A DNA stretch of 58,538 nucleotides from Algibacter sp. Its GTDB lineage: Bacteria > Bacteroidota > Bacteroidia > Flavobacteriales > Flavobacteriaceae. The DNA is taken from assembly GCF_029245835.1 (NCBI RefSeq), contig NZ_JAQWOO010000074.1, forward strand, positions 1 to 58,538, given 5' to 3'. Below are positions 1-7,672 of the stretch, one piece after another (the first letter of the stretch is position 1; every line of letters starts with the position of its first letter). The notes beneath the pieces are model-generated. The model was not told where the DNA came from, made no database searches, and worked only from the letters and a program-made list of their open reading frames with translations. The position numbers were made by a program, and so were the translations under genes.

Positions 1-141
1 AAAGCACTAAAAAATGGATAATGCCTGTTAGAAATTGGGGAATTATACTCAACCAATTTTTAGCTATATTTGAAAACAGGATTAAACTATAAATAATTTA
101 ACCCTGAAATTTTGAACTTACACACTTTTTAGGATAGTGTC
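1..141 (+). mobile_element. IS256-family insertion sequence, 3' end (cut by window edge)
   Basis: Positions 3-92 encode the last residues of a transposase and 93-141 are the non-coding tail ending in the terminal repeat CACTTTTTAGGATAGTGTC. About 103 bp of the same end recur at 26316-26418 with only a few differences, and both copies stop at the same base, which defines the IS boundary. The element body lies left of the window. Immediately after base 141 a flavoprotein gene continues without its start, so the IS most likely sits inside that gene. The family call rests on the transposase C-terminus, which resembles Mutator/IS256 transposases. Confidence 0.75.
3..92 (+). CDS. IS256-family transposase, C-terminal fragment
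   Basis: The reading frame is open from the window edge to a TAA at 90-92. It contains KKWIMPVRNWG, then NQFLAIFEN shortly before the stop. The W-x-MP-x-x-NW pattern followed by an aromatic helix is typical of the end of Mutator-type (IS256) transposases. The catalytic DDE core would lie outside the window, so activity cannot be judged. A second, mostly deleted copy of the same end (GIIFNQFLAIFEN, then TAG) is seen near 26.3 kb. Confidence 0.7.
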   Translation, partial: STKKWIMPVRNWGIILNQFLAIFENRIKL

Positions 142-695
142 CATTGGTTTTAGGTTCTGCCAAACCAAAAACATTTGCCGCAAACAAATCCATTGGTATT
201 ATTATGCATCAAAAAACATCGCATTTACAAACTGCTTTATTTAATAATGTTTTAGGATTACCTCCAGGAACTACTGGAACTTCTATTTTGGAAAGTGGTA
301 AAGCACAACTTTCAAACCTTTATCCGCATGTTGAGCAAATTGAAAAAGAAAAAGTTTGTGAAATATCTAAATCGAGTGACGGGTTTAAAATTACAACCAA
401 CAAAAACACCTATGCTTCTAAAATTGTTGTTATAGCAATTGGCTACACCAATTTAATGACTATTAAGGGGATTGAAAAGTATATTGAACCTCACCCAAGA
501 GCAGCTATTGAAAAAAATCGTATTTGGTTAAAAAATACCGACCATTTAATTGAAGAGAACCTATATGTTGCTGGTACTTTAGCAGGATGGCGCAGTCAAT
601 TTGCTATGGCTTCTGGAAGTGGCGCGCATGTGGCTACTGATATTTTAACACTTTGCAATGGCGGGAAGCATGTCAAGGTGCATGATAAGGTTTAA
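142..695 (+). pseudogene. FAD-dependent oxidoreductase, 5' end removed by IS insertion
   Basis: An open frame of about 184 codons starts directly at the IS end and has no plausible start: the only nearby candidate is a TTG at 144. The protein resembles small thioredoxin-reductase-like NAD(P)/FAD oxidoreductases of Flavobacteriaceae. VLGSAKP at the truncated start is what normally follows the N-terminal GxGxxG dinucleotide-binding segment, and the C-terminus has the AGTLAGWRSQFAMASGSGA segment that closes the FAD site. About 15-20 N-terminal residues carrying the Rossmann glycines are missing, so the product should not bind FAD normally. Substrate unknown. Confidence 0.65.
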
Positions 696-790
696 TTATC
701 GGCTGAAGTTGCTAAGATTATGAATGTATTTGATGAGAGACTGAAACAACCTTTGACTACCCTCTAGGTGATATCTTCAATATACCAATA

Positions 791-2383
791 TTACTCACCA
801 CCATTACTCAACTTAATAACCTCATCAATCATAATATCGCGTTGGTTATAAACTTCTTCAAAAGCGCCCGCTCCAAAAAGTTGATCGGCAAGTGTGGCTT
901 TAATATATTGTTTTACCTCTTCGTGGTAGGCCACAAAAGTAACTTTAGATTCTGTTCTTAGATTCAAGTAATCTTGAAAAGCAAACACTAAATCACTACC
1001 TACTTCAAAAGCATCTATAAAATCTTGTCTTGTAGCACCATCATAAAGGTGTCGGTCTTTTTCAAGCTCTTCAAATACGAAATTCCCAAAAAACCCGCGA
1101 CGTAGTAAAAAGGACAATGTTTCGTTTTGCATGCTATTATCAATAGGCACAAAAACATCAGGAATAATACCACCACCACCGTAAACAATTTTTCCTTTGG
1201 GTGTGGTGAATTTTAAAGAATCATCTACTTTTATCTTTTCAGGGTCTAGAAGTTCTCCGCTATCTAATCTATCAAAATACTCATCGTAATAGTCTTTATT
1301 TCCATTAATATACGGACGCTGAATAGAGCGACCCGTTGGCGTATAATAACGAGATACGGTTAAGCGCACTGCACTACCATCTCCTAAATCCATTTCGCGT
1401 TGTACAAGTCCTTTCCCGTAAGAGCGTCTTCCAACAATAGTGCCTTTATCATTGTCTTGCAATGCTCCTGCAATAATTTCGCTTGCTGATGCGGAGTTTT
1501 CATCAATTAGCACATATACTTTGCCGTCTTCAAAATCACCTTTGCTAGTAGCAAAGCTTTCCTCAATATCGCCTCGCTTATTTTTAGTAAATAAAATAAG
1601 GGTATTATCCTCTAAAAATTCATCTGCAATTTGTTCAGCAATACCTAAAAAACCCCCTGGGTTGTCTCTTAAATCCAAGGCCATTTCGGTAGCCCCTAAA
1701 GCCTCAAGTTTTTCAATGCCAGCTTTAAATTCTTTATAAGTAGATTCGGCAAAACGATTTATCTTTATGTAGCCTAAATTTTCCGTTAGCATATAAACGG
1801 CATCTACACTTTTAATAGGAATTTTTCCGCGCTTAACTGTAAAATCTAAAAGCTCTGGTTCGCCTCTTCTATAAACTTTTAGCTTAACTTTAGAGTGCAT
1901 TGGTCCTTTTAGCTTTTTAACCAAATCCCCATCTTTTAAATTATCACCAAAAAGCGAATCGCCATCAGCCATAATAATCCTATCACCACCCATAATACCC
2001 GCTTTTGCACTGGGTCCGTTTTCAATAGCACGAATAACGGCAATGGTATCTTTATAAGTATAAAAACTAACACCAATCCCTACAAAATCACCTTTCATTT
2101 CTTCAGCAACACGTGCCATATCAGACTTAGGAATGTACACAGAATGTGGGTCTAGATTATCCAATATTCCATTTACAGTCACATCAACAATACTGTCTGT
2201 GTCAATATCATCAACATAATCATATTCAATGTAATCTATAAGCCTGTTGAGTTTATCTTTTTTGCTATTGGTAGAAAACAAACGATCTGAAGAGTCTGAA
2301 AAATCTAACTTTCCACCAATAAAAATGCCCGCTGCAATGGCAACGCCTAAAACAAGTGGTAAATATTTTTTTTGATATGGCAT
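791..2383 (-). CDS. S41 family C-terminal processing peptidase
   Basis: This is a 530-residue CtpA/Prc-type periplasmic serine protease that cleaves proteins near their C-termini. An N-terminal hydrophobic segment (LVLGVAIAAGIFIGG) acts as signal or anchor. It is followed by the S41 N-terminal helical region, a PDZ domain (roughly 85-170; GIGVSFYTYKDTIAV, then AGIMGGDRI) and the S41 catalytic domain. The nucleophile lies in DENSASASEI near residue 300 and the general-base lysine in GRRSYGKGLVQ about 25 residues later, so the catalytic dyad is intact. Its ATG overlaps the stop codon of the upstream dCMP deaminase gene by one base (TAATG), indicating translational coupling. Length is typical for Bacteroidetes. 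Confidence 0.9.
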   Translation of the reverse strand: MPYQKKYLPLVLGVAIAAGIFIGGKLDFSDSSDRLFSTNSKKDKLNRLIDYIEYDYVDDIDTDSIVDVTVNGILDNLDPHSVYIPKSDMARVAEEMKGDFVGIGVSFYTYKDTIAVIRAIENGPSAKAGIMGGDRIIMADGDSLFGDNLKDGDLVKKLKGPMHSKVKLKVYRRGEPELLDFTVKRGKIPIKSVDAVYMLTENLGYIKINRFAESTYKEFKAGIEKLEALGATEMALDLRDNPGGFLGIAEQIADEFLEDNTLILFTKNKRGDIEESFATSKGDFEDGKVYVLIDENSASASEIIAGALQDNDKGTIVGRRSYGKGLVQREMDLGDGSAVRLTVSRYYTPTGRSIQRPYINGNKDYYDEYFDRLDSGELLDPEKIKVDDSLKFTTPKGKIVYGGGGIIPDVFVPIDNSMQNETLSFLLRRGFFGNFVFEELEKDRHLYDGATRQDFIDAFEVGSDLVFAFQDYLNLRTESKVTFVAYHEEVKQYIKATLADQLFGAGAFEEVYNQRDIMIDEVIKLSNGGE

Positions 2384-2814
2384 TATGCTTTTAAATCTTC
2401 AATATGTTCTAATTCGATACCGGCTTTTTCTAAAAATTTTAATCCAGAATTATCCTTATAGGCGTTATTATACACCACTTTTACTACACCAGCCTGATGG
2501 ATTAATTTACTACATTCCTTACAGGGCGACATGGTTATATAAAGTGTTGCACCTTTACAGGATTGTGTAGATGCTGCTACTTTTAAAATAGCATTGGCCT
2601 CGGCATGCAACACATACCATTTTGTATAGCCTTCATCATCTTCACAAAAATTCTCAAAACCTGAGGGTGTACCATTGTATCCGTCTGAGATTATCATTCT
2701 ATCCTTCACAATAATAGCGCCCACTTGCCTACGATTACAGTACGACAATCTCCCCCACTCTTGCGCAATTCTCAAATAAGCCTTATCGTACTTAAGCTGT
2801 TTGTTTTTAGACAT
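2383..2814 (-). CDS. dCMP deaminase family protein
   Basis: This 143-residue zinc-dependent cytidine/deoxycytidylate deaminase converts dCMP to dUMP for dTTP synthesis. The zinc site is complete: HAEANAI supplies the His ligand and catalytic Glu, and PCKECSK supplies the two Cys ligands. RRQVGAIIV and DGYNGTPSG are hallmarks of the ComEB/dCMP deaminase branch. It is the first gene of a two-gene unit with the S41 peptidase. A 319-bp repeat-filled gap precedes it. Confidence 0.88.
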   Translation of the reverse strand: MSKNKQLKYDKAYLRIAQEWGRLSYCNRRQVGAIIVKDRMIISDGYNGTPSGFENFCEDDEGYTKWYVLHAEANAILKVAASTQSCKGATLYITMSPCKECSKLIHQAGVVKVVYNNAYKDNSGLKFLEKAGIELEHIEDLKA

Positions 2815-2824
2815 TAATTTTTTA

Positions 2825-2951
2825 TTTGGGCGTTACCTTTTACTTATACCTGCCAGGTTTTTAAAACCTTGCAGGATCGCAAAAGGTCAGGCTTTCCGTT
2901 TCAATCTTTTGCTATAAAGCAAAAGGATTTTCTCTGCAATCCTTAACGCGA
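2825..2951 (+). repeat. GGGCGTTACC-family dispersed repeat, copy 1 (interrupted)
   Basis: The copy begins TTGGGCGTTACC and ends CAATCCTTAACGCG. It carries a GGTCAGGCTTTCCG block and an internal hairpin (TCTTTTGCT / AGCAAAAGGA). Between GTTACC and the GGTCAGGC block about 45 bp of foreign sequence are inserted, including a REP palindrome at 2848-2877. Related copies lie at 3040-3126, 31172-31310 and 38544-38593. No coding potential. Confidence 0.7.
2848..2877. repeat. REP palindrome (CCTGYCAGGTTTT family), nested in another repeat
   Basis: A near-perfect hairpin (ACCTGCCAGG..., then ...CCTTGCAGGAT) belongs to the same family as the 33-bp palindromes flanking the RAYT gene at 48.8-49.4 kb and the one at 57587-57617. 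It interrupts the GGGCGTTACC repeat, so it arrived after that element. Confidence 0.65.
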
Positions 2952-3039
2952 GTCCATATAACGAATATAGTTAGTTAGTATTTTAATTACAACGCAAAGT
3001 TCGTTAAAGTTTTACGAAAGTTTGTTGAGGAAACGGTTT

Positions 3040-3126
3040 TGCGTTAGGGATTGAACGGTCTGTTTGAGCTCCCCGACCTTGGAGGGAGCGAGTAGTGAAA
3101 GCCCGACCCTTGTGGTAACGCCCAAA
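3040..3126 (-). repeat. GGGCGTTACC-family dispersed repeat, copy 2
   Basis: Read on the minus strand it begins TTGGGCGTTACCACAAGGG, continues GTCGGGCTTTC, and ends CAATCCCTAACGC. It faces copy 1, so the gap between the deaminase and HupE genes is bounded by inverted GGGCGTTACC ends. Its middle section (GAGCTCAAAC) matches the copy at 31172-31310 rather than copy 1. Confidence 0.7.
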
Positions 3127-3133
3127 TTAAATT

Positions 3134-3724
3134 TTAAGCTAAAAAGTCGCTATTTAAAATCATAGGAATTACCAAACCTACTACTATGGCCGAAATAACC
3201 ATAATCCAATCGCGTTTTGTAAACCTGAAAATAGTTTGCACCACATAACTTAAAAACAGAACAATAAATACAATTATAACTTGAGCTAATTCGATACCTA
3301 AAGCAAATTCTATAAGTAAAACTAACTTGTTATCTGTATCACCCAATAGCATTTGAAACTCGCGTGCAAAACCTAAACCATGTATTAAACCAAAAAATAA
3401 TGTAGATAGAAATAGTACGCCTATTTTTTCGCGTTGTGCGCCTTTACCGGAAGTAAATACATTAAAAAGTGCGACAACTAAAATGGTGATAGGAATTAAA
3501 AACTCAACCACTGTAGCATTAACAGCTACTACATGGTAAGCTGCTAAAACTAAGGACAAGGTATGCCCAAGTGTAAACACAGAAACAAGTAGTAACACGC
3601 GTTTCCAATTTTTAAAAACGTAAGGAACGGTTAAAACGATAAGGAATAAAACATGATCGTAGGCATTAATATCAAGTACATGATTGATGCCATACTCTAC
3701 GTTAAACCAAAAATTTTCTAGCAT
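3134..3724 (-). CDS. HupE/UreJ family membrane protein
   Basis: The 196-residue integral membrane protein has about six hydrophobic helices. It carries the HupE/UreJ_2 signatures YDHVLFLIVL near the N-terminus, FTLGHTLSLVLA, and FFGLIHGLGFA. The conserved His and Asp residues in these helices are thought to help nickel or other metal movement in relatives next to hydrogenase or urease genes. No hydrogenase or urease gene lies here, as is usual in Flavobacteriaceae, so the substrate is unknown. It is a single gene, with a repeat-rich gap downstream and a divergent lipoprotein gene upstream. Confidence 0.75.
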   Translation of the reverse strand: MLENFWFNVEYGINHVLDINAYDHVLFLIVLTVPYVFKNWKRVLLLVSVFTLGHTLSLVLAAYHVVAVNATVVEFLIPITILVVALFNVFTSGKGAQREKIGVLFLSTLFFGLIHGLGFAREFQMLLGDTDNKLVLLIEFALGIELAQVIIVFIVLFLSYVVQTIFRFTKRDWIMVISAIVVGLVIPMILNSDFLA

Positions 3725-3827
3725 AATAATTAGGATTTAGGGGTTATCAAATATACGATTATTGAGATAACTGCAATAGCAATAACGATGTAATCTCTTC
3801 TACTAGAAACGAATTTTAGCCGTTATT

Positions 3828-3859
3828 TTGAAGTTCATTTGGTATTTAATCTATATTTG
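3828..3859 (+). promoter_or_regulatory. Bacteroidetes-type promoter for the 3885 gene
   Basis: TTG at 3828-3830 and an exact TAnnTTTG box (TATATTTG) at 3852-3859 are separated by 21 bp, a plausible spacing for the Bacteroidetes -33/-7 promoter. The predicted start is about 20 bp before the ATG at 3885. Confidence 0.55.
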
Positions 3860-3884
3860 TAATATTGATATTAAATGAAACCTA

Positions 3885-4403
3885 ATGCGTGTTAAAATCG
3901 GAGTTATTTTAAGTTTTCTAGTGTTAATTTCAGCTTGTAAAAAAGCTCAAGAAGCCCCTTTAGAAAACCAAATGGAGCAAGATAAAAGTCAAGAAATAAC
4001 AGAACTAGAAATATCTAAGCTAAATTATGTTGAATATATTTTAGACTCTAAAACCAAAGAAACGGTTCAAGATTGGAGTGAATATCAACAATTAGCAGAT
4101 GTTATTAGCAATATTAAAAAAGCAGATTTAGTTTTTTTTAATGATAATGAAAAAGCCATTAAATTACTTTTAAAAGAGCTAAAACAAAACATTCCTAAAA
4201 CTTTAAATTCAGAATCGATTCTTTCTAGGCTTTTGGTTTTAGAAACTAAATTGCTTAAGCTGGAGAGTTTATCAAATTTATCTACTACAAGTAAAGAAGA
4301 ACTTCTTATCAATATAAAAGAATTCTTTATTGCTTTTTCAAACTTAAATTTTCAAATGAACAAAAAAATAGAGTTTGATAGTCAAGCGATTGAAAAACCG
4401 TAA
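3885..4403 (+). CDS. Hypothetical lipoprotein
   Basis: The 172-residue protein has a type II signal peptide (MRVKIGVILSFLVLISAC) whose lipobox LISAC places the lipidated Cys at residue 18. The mature part is Lys/Glu-rich and predicted mostly helical, with leucine-rich stretches suggestive of a coiled coil and no recognisable catalytic motif. It is monocistronic, with its own promoter and a bidirectional terminator downstream. I do not recognise a family; a periplasm-facing lipoprotein of unknown role is all that can be said. Confidence 0.65.
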   Translation: MRVKIGVILSFLVLISACKKAQEAPLENQMEQDKSQEITELEISKLNYVEYILDSKTKETVQDWSEYQQLADVISNIKKADLVFFNDNEKAIKLLLKELKQNIPKTLNSESILSRLLVLETKLLKLESLSNLSTTSKEELLINIKEFFIAFSNLNFQMNKKIEFDSQAIEKP

Positions 4404-4413
4404 TTAACACAAT

Positions 4414-4449
4414 AAAAAAAGTAGCTCTAAATTTAGAACCACTTTTTTT
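4414..4449. terminator. Bidirectional terminator between lipoprotein and TPR genes
   Basis: An A-run, a stem (AAGTAGCTCTAAA / TTTAGAACCACTT) and a T-run lie between two convergent genes, so the hairpin can end transcription from both sides. Confidence 0.7.
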
Positions 4450-4465
4450 ATAATTTTATTTTTAA

Positions 4466-5179
4466 TTATTGTTTTGGTTGAGCTGCAGCTTGCTGTAAGG
4501 TCTGCTTTTGCCTTAATAATTCTTTTTTAGTAATGTTAATTAAACTAAAATTAGGCGCTTCTTTTAAAGCAGCATCTAAAATATCAACAGCAGCATCAAT
4601 ATTCGCTTTTTTATCTTTACTAAAAGTAGATATCGCATTTAAGTACATAAAACTAGATTTTAATGACACCTCATAAGGTGTTTGGGTTTCGTAGTATGCT
4701 TTTTTATCTTCTGGTTTAGAATTTTCCAAACCAAATGCAATATGCTTATCAGCTTCTACTAAATTTTGAATTTGCAAGTAAATTTCAGCCAATTCATAAG
4801 CTACTAATAGGTTTTTTTCTCTTTTAAAAAGCTCTTCAAAATGCTCCACAGCAAGCTTTGGTTGTTTAACAGATTTTAAAGAAACTGCCTTTACCTCAAC
4901 AGCAATATCAGAATCTGTAGCGTTTTGTTTTATCCCAATAGTATTAAGCGCCTGCATATATTTGTTTTCGCTCATATATATATAAGCCAACGTGTCTTTT
5001 CTAGCTTCTGATGGTGATAATAAATTTAAATGCGTCATAGCATTAATAACCCCTTGTGTATCACCTTGAGATTTCATTTGTGCGTAATACGCCTCGTAAT
5101 GTTTTAATAACTCCGAGTTAGTTTGTGCTCCCACCATAAAACTTGTCATCAATAAAACCAATCCAAATAATTTTTTCAT
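4466..5179 (-). CDS. Secreted tetratricopeptide-repeat-like protein
   Basis: The 237-residue protein has an N-terminal signal peptide (MKKLFGLVLLMTSFMVGAQ) ending at an AQ cleavage site typical of Bacteroidetes. The rest is all-helical with TPR-like spacing: YMSENKYMQALN, AVEHFEELFKREKN, VAYELAEIYLQ, AVDILDAALKEAPN. TPR arrays mediate protein contacts; no enzyme motif is present. The C-terminus is Gln/Ala-rich. It probably acts in the periplasm as a scaffold or assembly factor, which is inference only. Confidence 0.65.
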   Translation of the reverse strand: MKKLFGLVLLMTSFMVGAQTNSELLKHYEAYYAQMKSQGDTQGVINAMTHLNLLSPSEARKDTLAYIYMSENKYMQALNTIGIKQNATDSDIAVEVKAVSLKSVKQPKLAVEHFEELFKREKNLLVAYELAEIYLQIQNLVEADKHIAFGLENSKPEDKKAYYETQTPYEVSLKSSFMYLNAISTFSKDKKANIDAAVDILDAALKEAPNFSLINITKKELLRQKQTLQQAAAQPKQ

Positions 5180-5385
5180 TTTTAATCTAATTTATTTTTA
5201 GTGCGCTAAAACTAAAAAAAATTAACATTTAAACTCTTAAAAGAATGCTAATTATTACTAATTAAAATTTAAATTAGAGGTATTCGTAAGATATGTTGTG
5301 CTTTCCAAGCTTTAAACAATTACTTTTTTAGGAAAAATCAAAAAAAATAAGTATATTTAAGATTATTAAAAATTTAAATATTATT

Positions 5386-5853
5386 ATGGGAATAAAGAGT
5401 TTTCAAGGAGCGAGAAGGCAACAGTCAGCAAATACTGATATACCATCATTAACGGTAAGCGATTATATGACCACAAGTTTAATAACGTTTACTCGTGACC
5501 AATCTATTGAAAGCGTCATGCAGTCTTTGATTAAAAACAGAATTTCTGGCGGACCAGTTGTAAATGAAAATAATGAACTTATCGGAATTATTTCTGAAGG
5601 CGATTGTATAAAACAAATAAGTGAAAGTAGATACTATAACATGCCAATGCAGGATCAAACTATTGAAAAGCACATGGTAAGTAATGTAGAAACTATAGAT
5701 GGTAATATGAATATTTTTGATGCTGCTAGCAAGTTTTTGCAATCAAAACGCAGACGTTTTCCTATTCTTGAAAACGGGAAATTAGTAGGGCAAATAAGTC
5801 AAAAAGATGTGCTTAAAGCGGCTATGCAAATGAAAGGGCAGAATTGGAAATAA
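5386..5853 (+). CDS. CBS-domain pair protein
   Basis: The 155-residue protein has a Bateman module of two CBS domains (about residues 25-80 and 90-150): TVSDYMTTSLITF, NRISGGPVVNE, GIISEGDCIK, then EKHMVSNVETI, RRRFPILENGKLVGQIS. Such stand-alone pairs bind adenine nucleotides and act as sensors. There is no effector domain, so the partner is unknown. The A-rich leader with TATATTTA resembles a weak -7 element. Confidence 0.8.
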   Translation: MGIKSFQGARRQQSANTDIPSLTVSDYMTTSLITFTRDQSIESVMQSLIKNRISGGPVVNENNELIGIISEGDCIKQISESRYYNMPMQDQTIEKHMVSNVETIDGNMNIFDAASKFLQSKRRRFPILENGKLVGQISQKDVLKAAMQMKGQNWK

Positions 5854-5905
5854 ACCTTTTTAATGCTTTCAAAAGAATAAAAAAAATAGTGTTATCAGTA
5901 TATAT

Positions 5906-5942
5906 AAAGCTTCTGGTTTCTAATTAACCATAAGCTTTTTTT
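5906..5942. terminator. Terminator after CBS gene
   Basis: The stem AAAGCTTCTGGTT / AACCATAAGCTTT is followed by a T-run that reaches the stop codon of the convergent 5941-6633 gene. It can serve the CBS gene and, less efficiently, the opposite gene. Confidence 0.65.
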
Positions 5943-6633
5943 AAACCCGACCGTGTTTTGTCTTTAATACAGCAGGACTATCTGTTATTAAAAGTTTGTC
6001 TTTTCCTTTTGCGGTAATAGAAGCTATACTAGAATAATTATAATCTTTTAGCTGGTTTTCTAACTTTATATAATTAACATAACCAGCAACAGTAATACGT
6101 TCTCCAACTTCTACAATAGCTTCTTTGTATCGTAGTTGTTTATTAAAGCCAAACAAATTATCCGTTTTAATATTATAACCCTTTAAAAGTTCTGCAAATT
6201 CTGGTGTGAGTTCTTTAAACAAACCTGAACTTGTTTTTTTATCCGTTACTAAATAATCGTAATAATTTTTTGGTGTTTTGGTTGGAAGCACAAGCACACG
6301 CTCTCCCATTTGCTCAATAAAAAAATCTTGAATATATTCTTCGCTAACAATTGTTTTCCAATGCGAATTTTTACCAGAACTCACTTTTTTTTGAATCTGC
6401 ATTTTATAAAACACGCATTTACGCTTGCTTAAAGACGCAATTAATGGCGCTTCAATATTTAAAGCCTTACCTTCTATTTTAGAATAGGTTTTTGTTTTTA
6501 AACTACCTACACGCTGTTGTGGCAAATTTTTAAGTCGTCTTAAAATAATTGTTTTTGGGCTATAGTAATAAATTAAACAAGCGATTAACGAAAAAGCACT
6601 AATAGCAATAACAACAATAATTGGTGTGCTCAT
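5941..6633 (-). CDS. GIDE-like membrane protein
   Basis: The 230-residue protein has an N-terminal transmembrane helix (about 3-25) and a cytoplasmic domain resembling the GIDE/MULAN fold that in eukaryotes precedes a RING E3 ligase domain. Supporting motifs are the core APLIASLSKRKCVFYKMQI, W-x-T-I-x-x-E before the DFFIEQMGERVLVLP strand region, and the closing LRYKEAIVEVGERITVAGYV segment. No RING finger is present, as in other bacterial members. Function in bacteria is unknown. It is a single gene. Confidence 0.55.
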   Translation of the reverse strand: MSTPIIVVIAISAFSLIACLIYYYSPKTIILRRLKNLPQQRVGSLKTKTYSKIEGKALNIEAPLIASLSKRKCVFYKMQIQKKVSSGKNSHWKTIVSEEYIQDFFIEQMGERVLVLPTKTPKNYYDYLVTDKKTSSGLFKELTPEFAELLKGYNIKTDNLFGFNKQLRYKEAIVEVGERITVAGYVNYIKLENQLKDYNYSSIASITAKGKDKLLITDSPAVLKTKHGRV

Positions 6634-6703
6634 TTTTTAAATTTGAAATGATTAGTTGGTATACATAATAAGTATCTCAGCATGCAAAAAAGTTACAGCA
6701 ATA

Positions 6704-7051
6704 TTACTCCCTTTTTACAAGCGCATAAAAATCATTCTCTAAAGGCAAATACCCTTGATCGTAAACGAAATAATAAATAGTTCCTGCTTTAGTAGTATAA
6801 ATACTTGTGAAATAATTAAAATCAAAACCATTTTGAATAAGTTTTGTTCTTGTAGTTTTAGTTTTTTGATTAGGGTTTAAAGTTTCTAAAATTCTCCAAT
6901 TCTTTCTTAATCGATTATTAATATTCCTAATCAGGTTTTTAGAATCTTTATTAATAGTATTGTTATAAGCGTTTCTACAATAATCACTACAGAATTTTTT
7001 ATCACTTCTTCCTAATAATTTATCACCACATTCTAAACAAACTTTATTCAT
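6704..7051 (-). CDS. Small zinc-ribbon protein of unknown function
   Basis: The 115-residue protein opens with a CxxC pair (CLECGDKL) and a second pair (FCSDYC) 15-20 residues later, a probable zinc ribbon. A basic, Asn-rich helix (NINNRLRKNWRILETL) and a C-terminal aromatic beta-rich segment follow. The zinc ribbon plus basic helix suggests nucleic-acid or protein binding, but I do not recognise the family. It is divergent from ssb, with 222 bp between the starts. Confidence 0.6.
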   Translation of the reverse strand: MNKVCLECGDKLLGRSDKKFCSDYCRNAYNNTINKDSKNLIRNINNRLRKNWRILETLNPNQKTKTTRTKLIQNGFDFNYFTSIYTTKAGTIYYFVYDQGYLPLENDFYALVKRE

Positions 7052-7273
7052 AATTACTAATTTTTATAAATATATACAATTTATTTTAAAAAAATTATAA
7101 TTATACTATTCAATTATATTAATGATTTAAAACGATTTAAACGACTACAATTATTTACAAACGAACACAAACGTTTACTAACCGATTAAAAACTTTCAAG
7201 TATAACATCTTTGCAGTGTCGAAACATAAGAACTCGATAGTATTAACTGTTTAACGATTAAAAATTTAAAATT

Positions 7274-7606
7274 ATGAACACACTTAGAAACAAAGTACAG
7301 TTGATTGGTAACTTAGGAAACGATCCTGAAATCATCAATCTTGAATCAGGAAAAACTTTAGCAAAATTTAATATTGCTACTAATGAAAGCTACACCAATA
7401 ATAAAGGTGAAAAAATTACAGATACACAATGGCACAACATTATTGCTTGGGGAAAGACTGCTCAGATTATTGAAAAGTATGTAACTAAAGGAAAAGAGAT
7501 TGCTATTGAGGGCAAATTAACATCTAGAAGTTATGATGATAAAGATGGTAACAAACGTTATATCACAGAAATTGTATGTGGTGAATTATTAATGCTTGGA
7601 AAATAA
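7274..7606 (+). CDS. ssb: Short single-stranded DNA-binding protein
   Basis: The 110-residue OB-fold protein has the SSB signatures NKVQLIGNLGNDPEI, FNIATNESY, TQWHNIIAWGKTA and KGKEIAIEGKLTSRSYDDKDG. It stops right after the OB fold and lacks the Gln/Gly-rich linker and acidic DDDIPF tip used by replicative SSB to recruit partners. It is therefore likely a second SSB, as found with natural competence or mobile elements, rather than the main one. Single gene; it shares a bidirectional terminator with nadB. Confidence 0.88.
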   Translation: MNTLRNKVQLIGNLGNDPEIINLESGKTLAKFNIATNESYTNNKGEKITDTQWHNIIAWGKTAQIIEKYVTKGKEIAIEGKLTSRSYDDKDGNKRYITEIVCGELLMLGK

Positions 7607-7634
7607 ACACCTGTTTTTGCCCAAAGAAAGACTT

Positions 7635-7672
7635 AGAAGAGATTCTCTAAAAAGAGTCTCTTCTATTTTTTT
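7635..7672. terminator. Bidirectional terminator between ssb and nadB
   Basis: A 12-bp stem (AGAAGAGATTCT / AGAGTCTCTTCT, one G-U pair) with a 6-nt loop is followed by a T-run. It overlaps the last codons of the convergent nadB gene. Confidence 0.7.
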
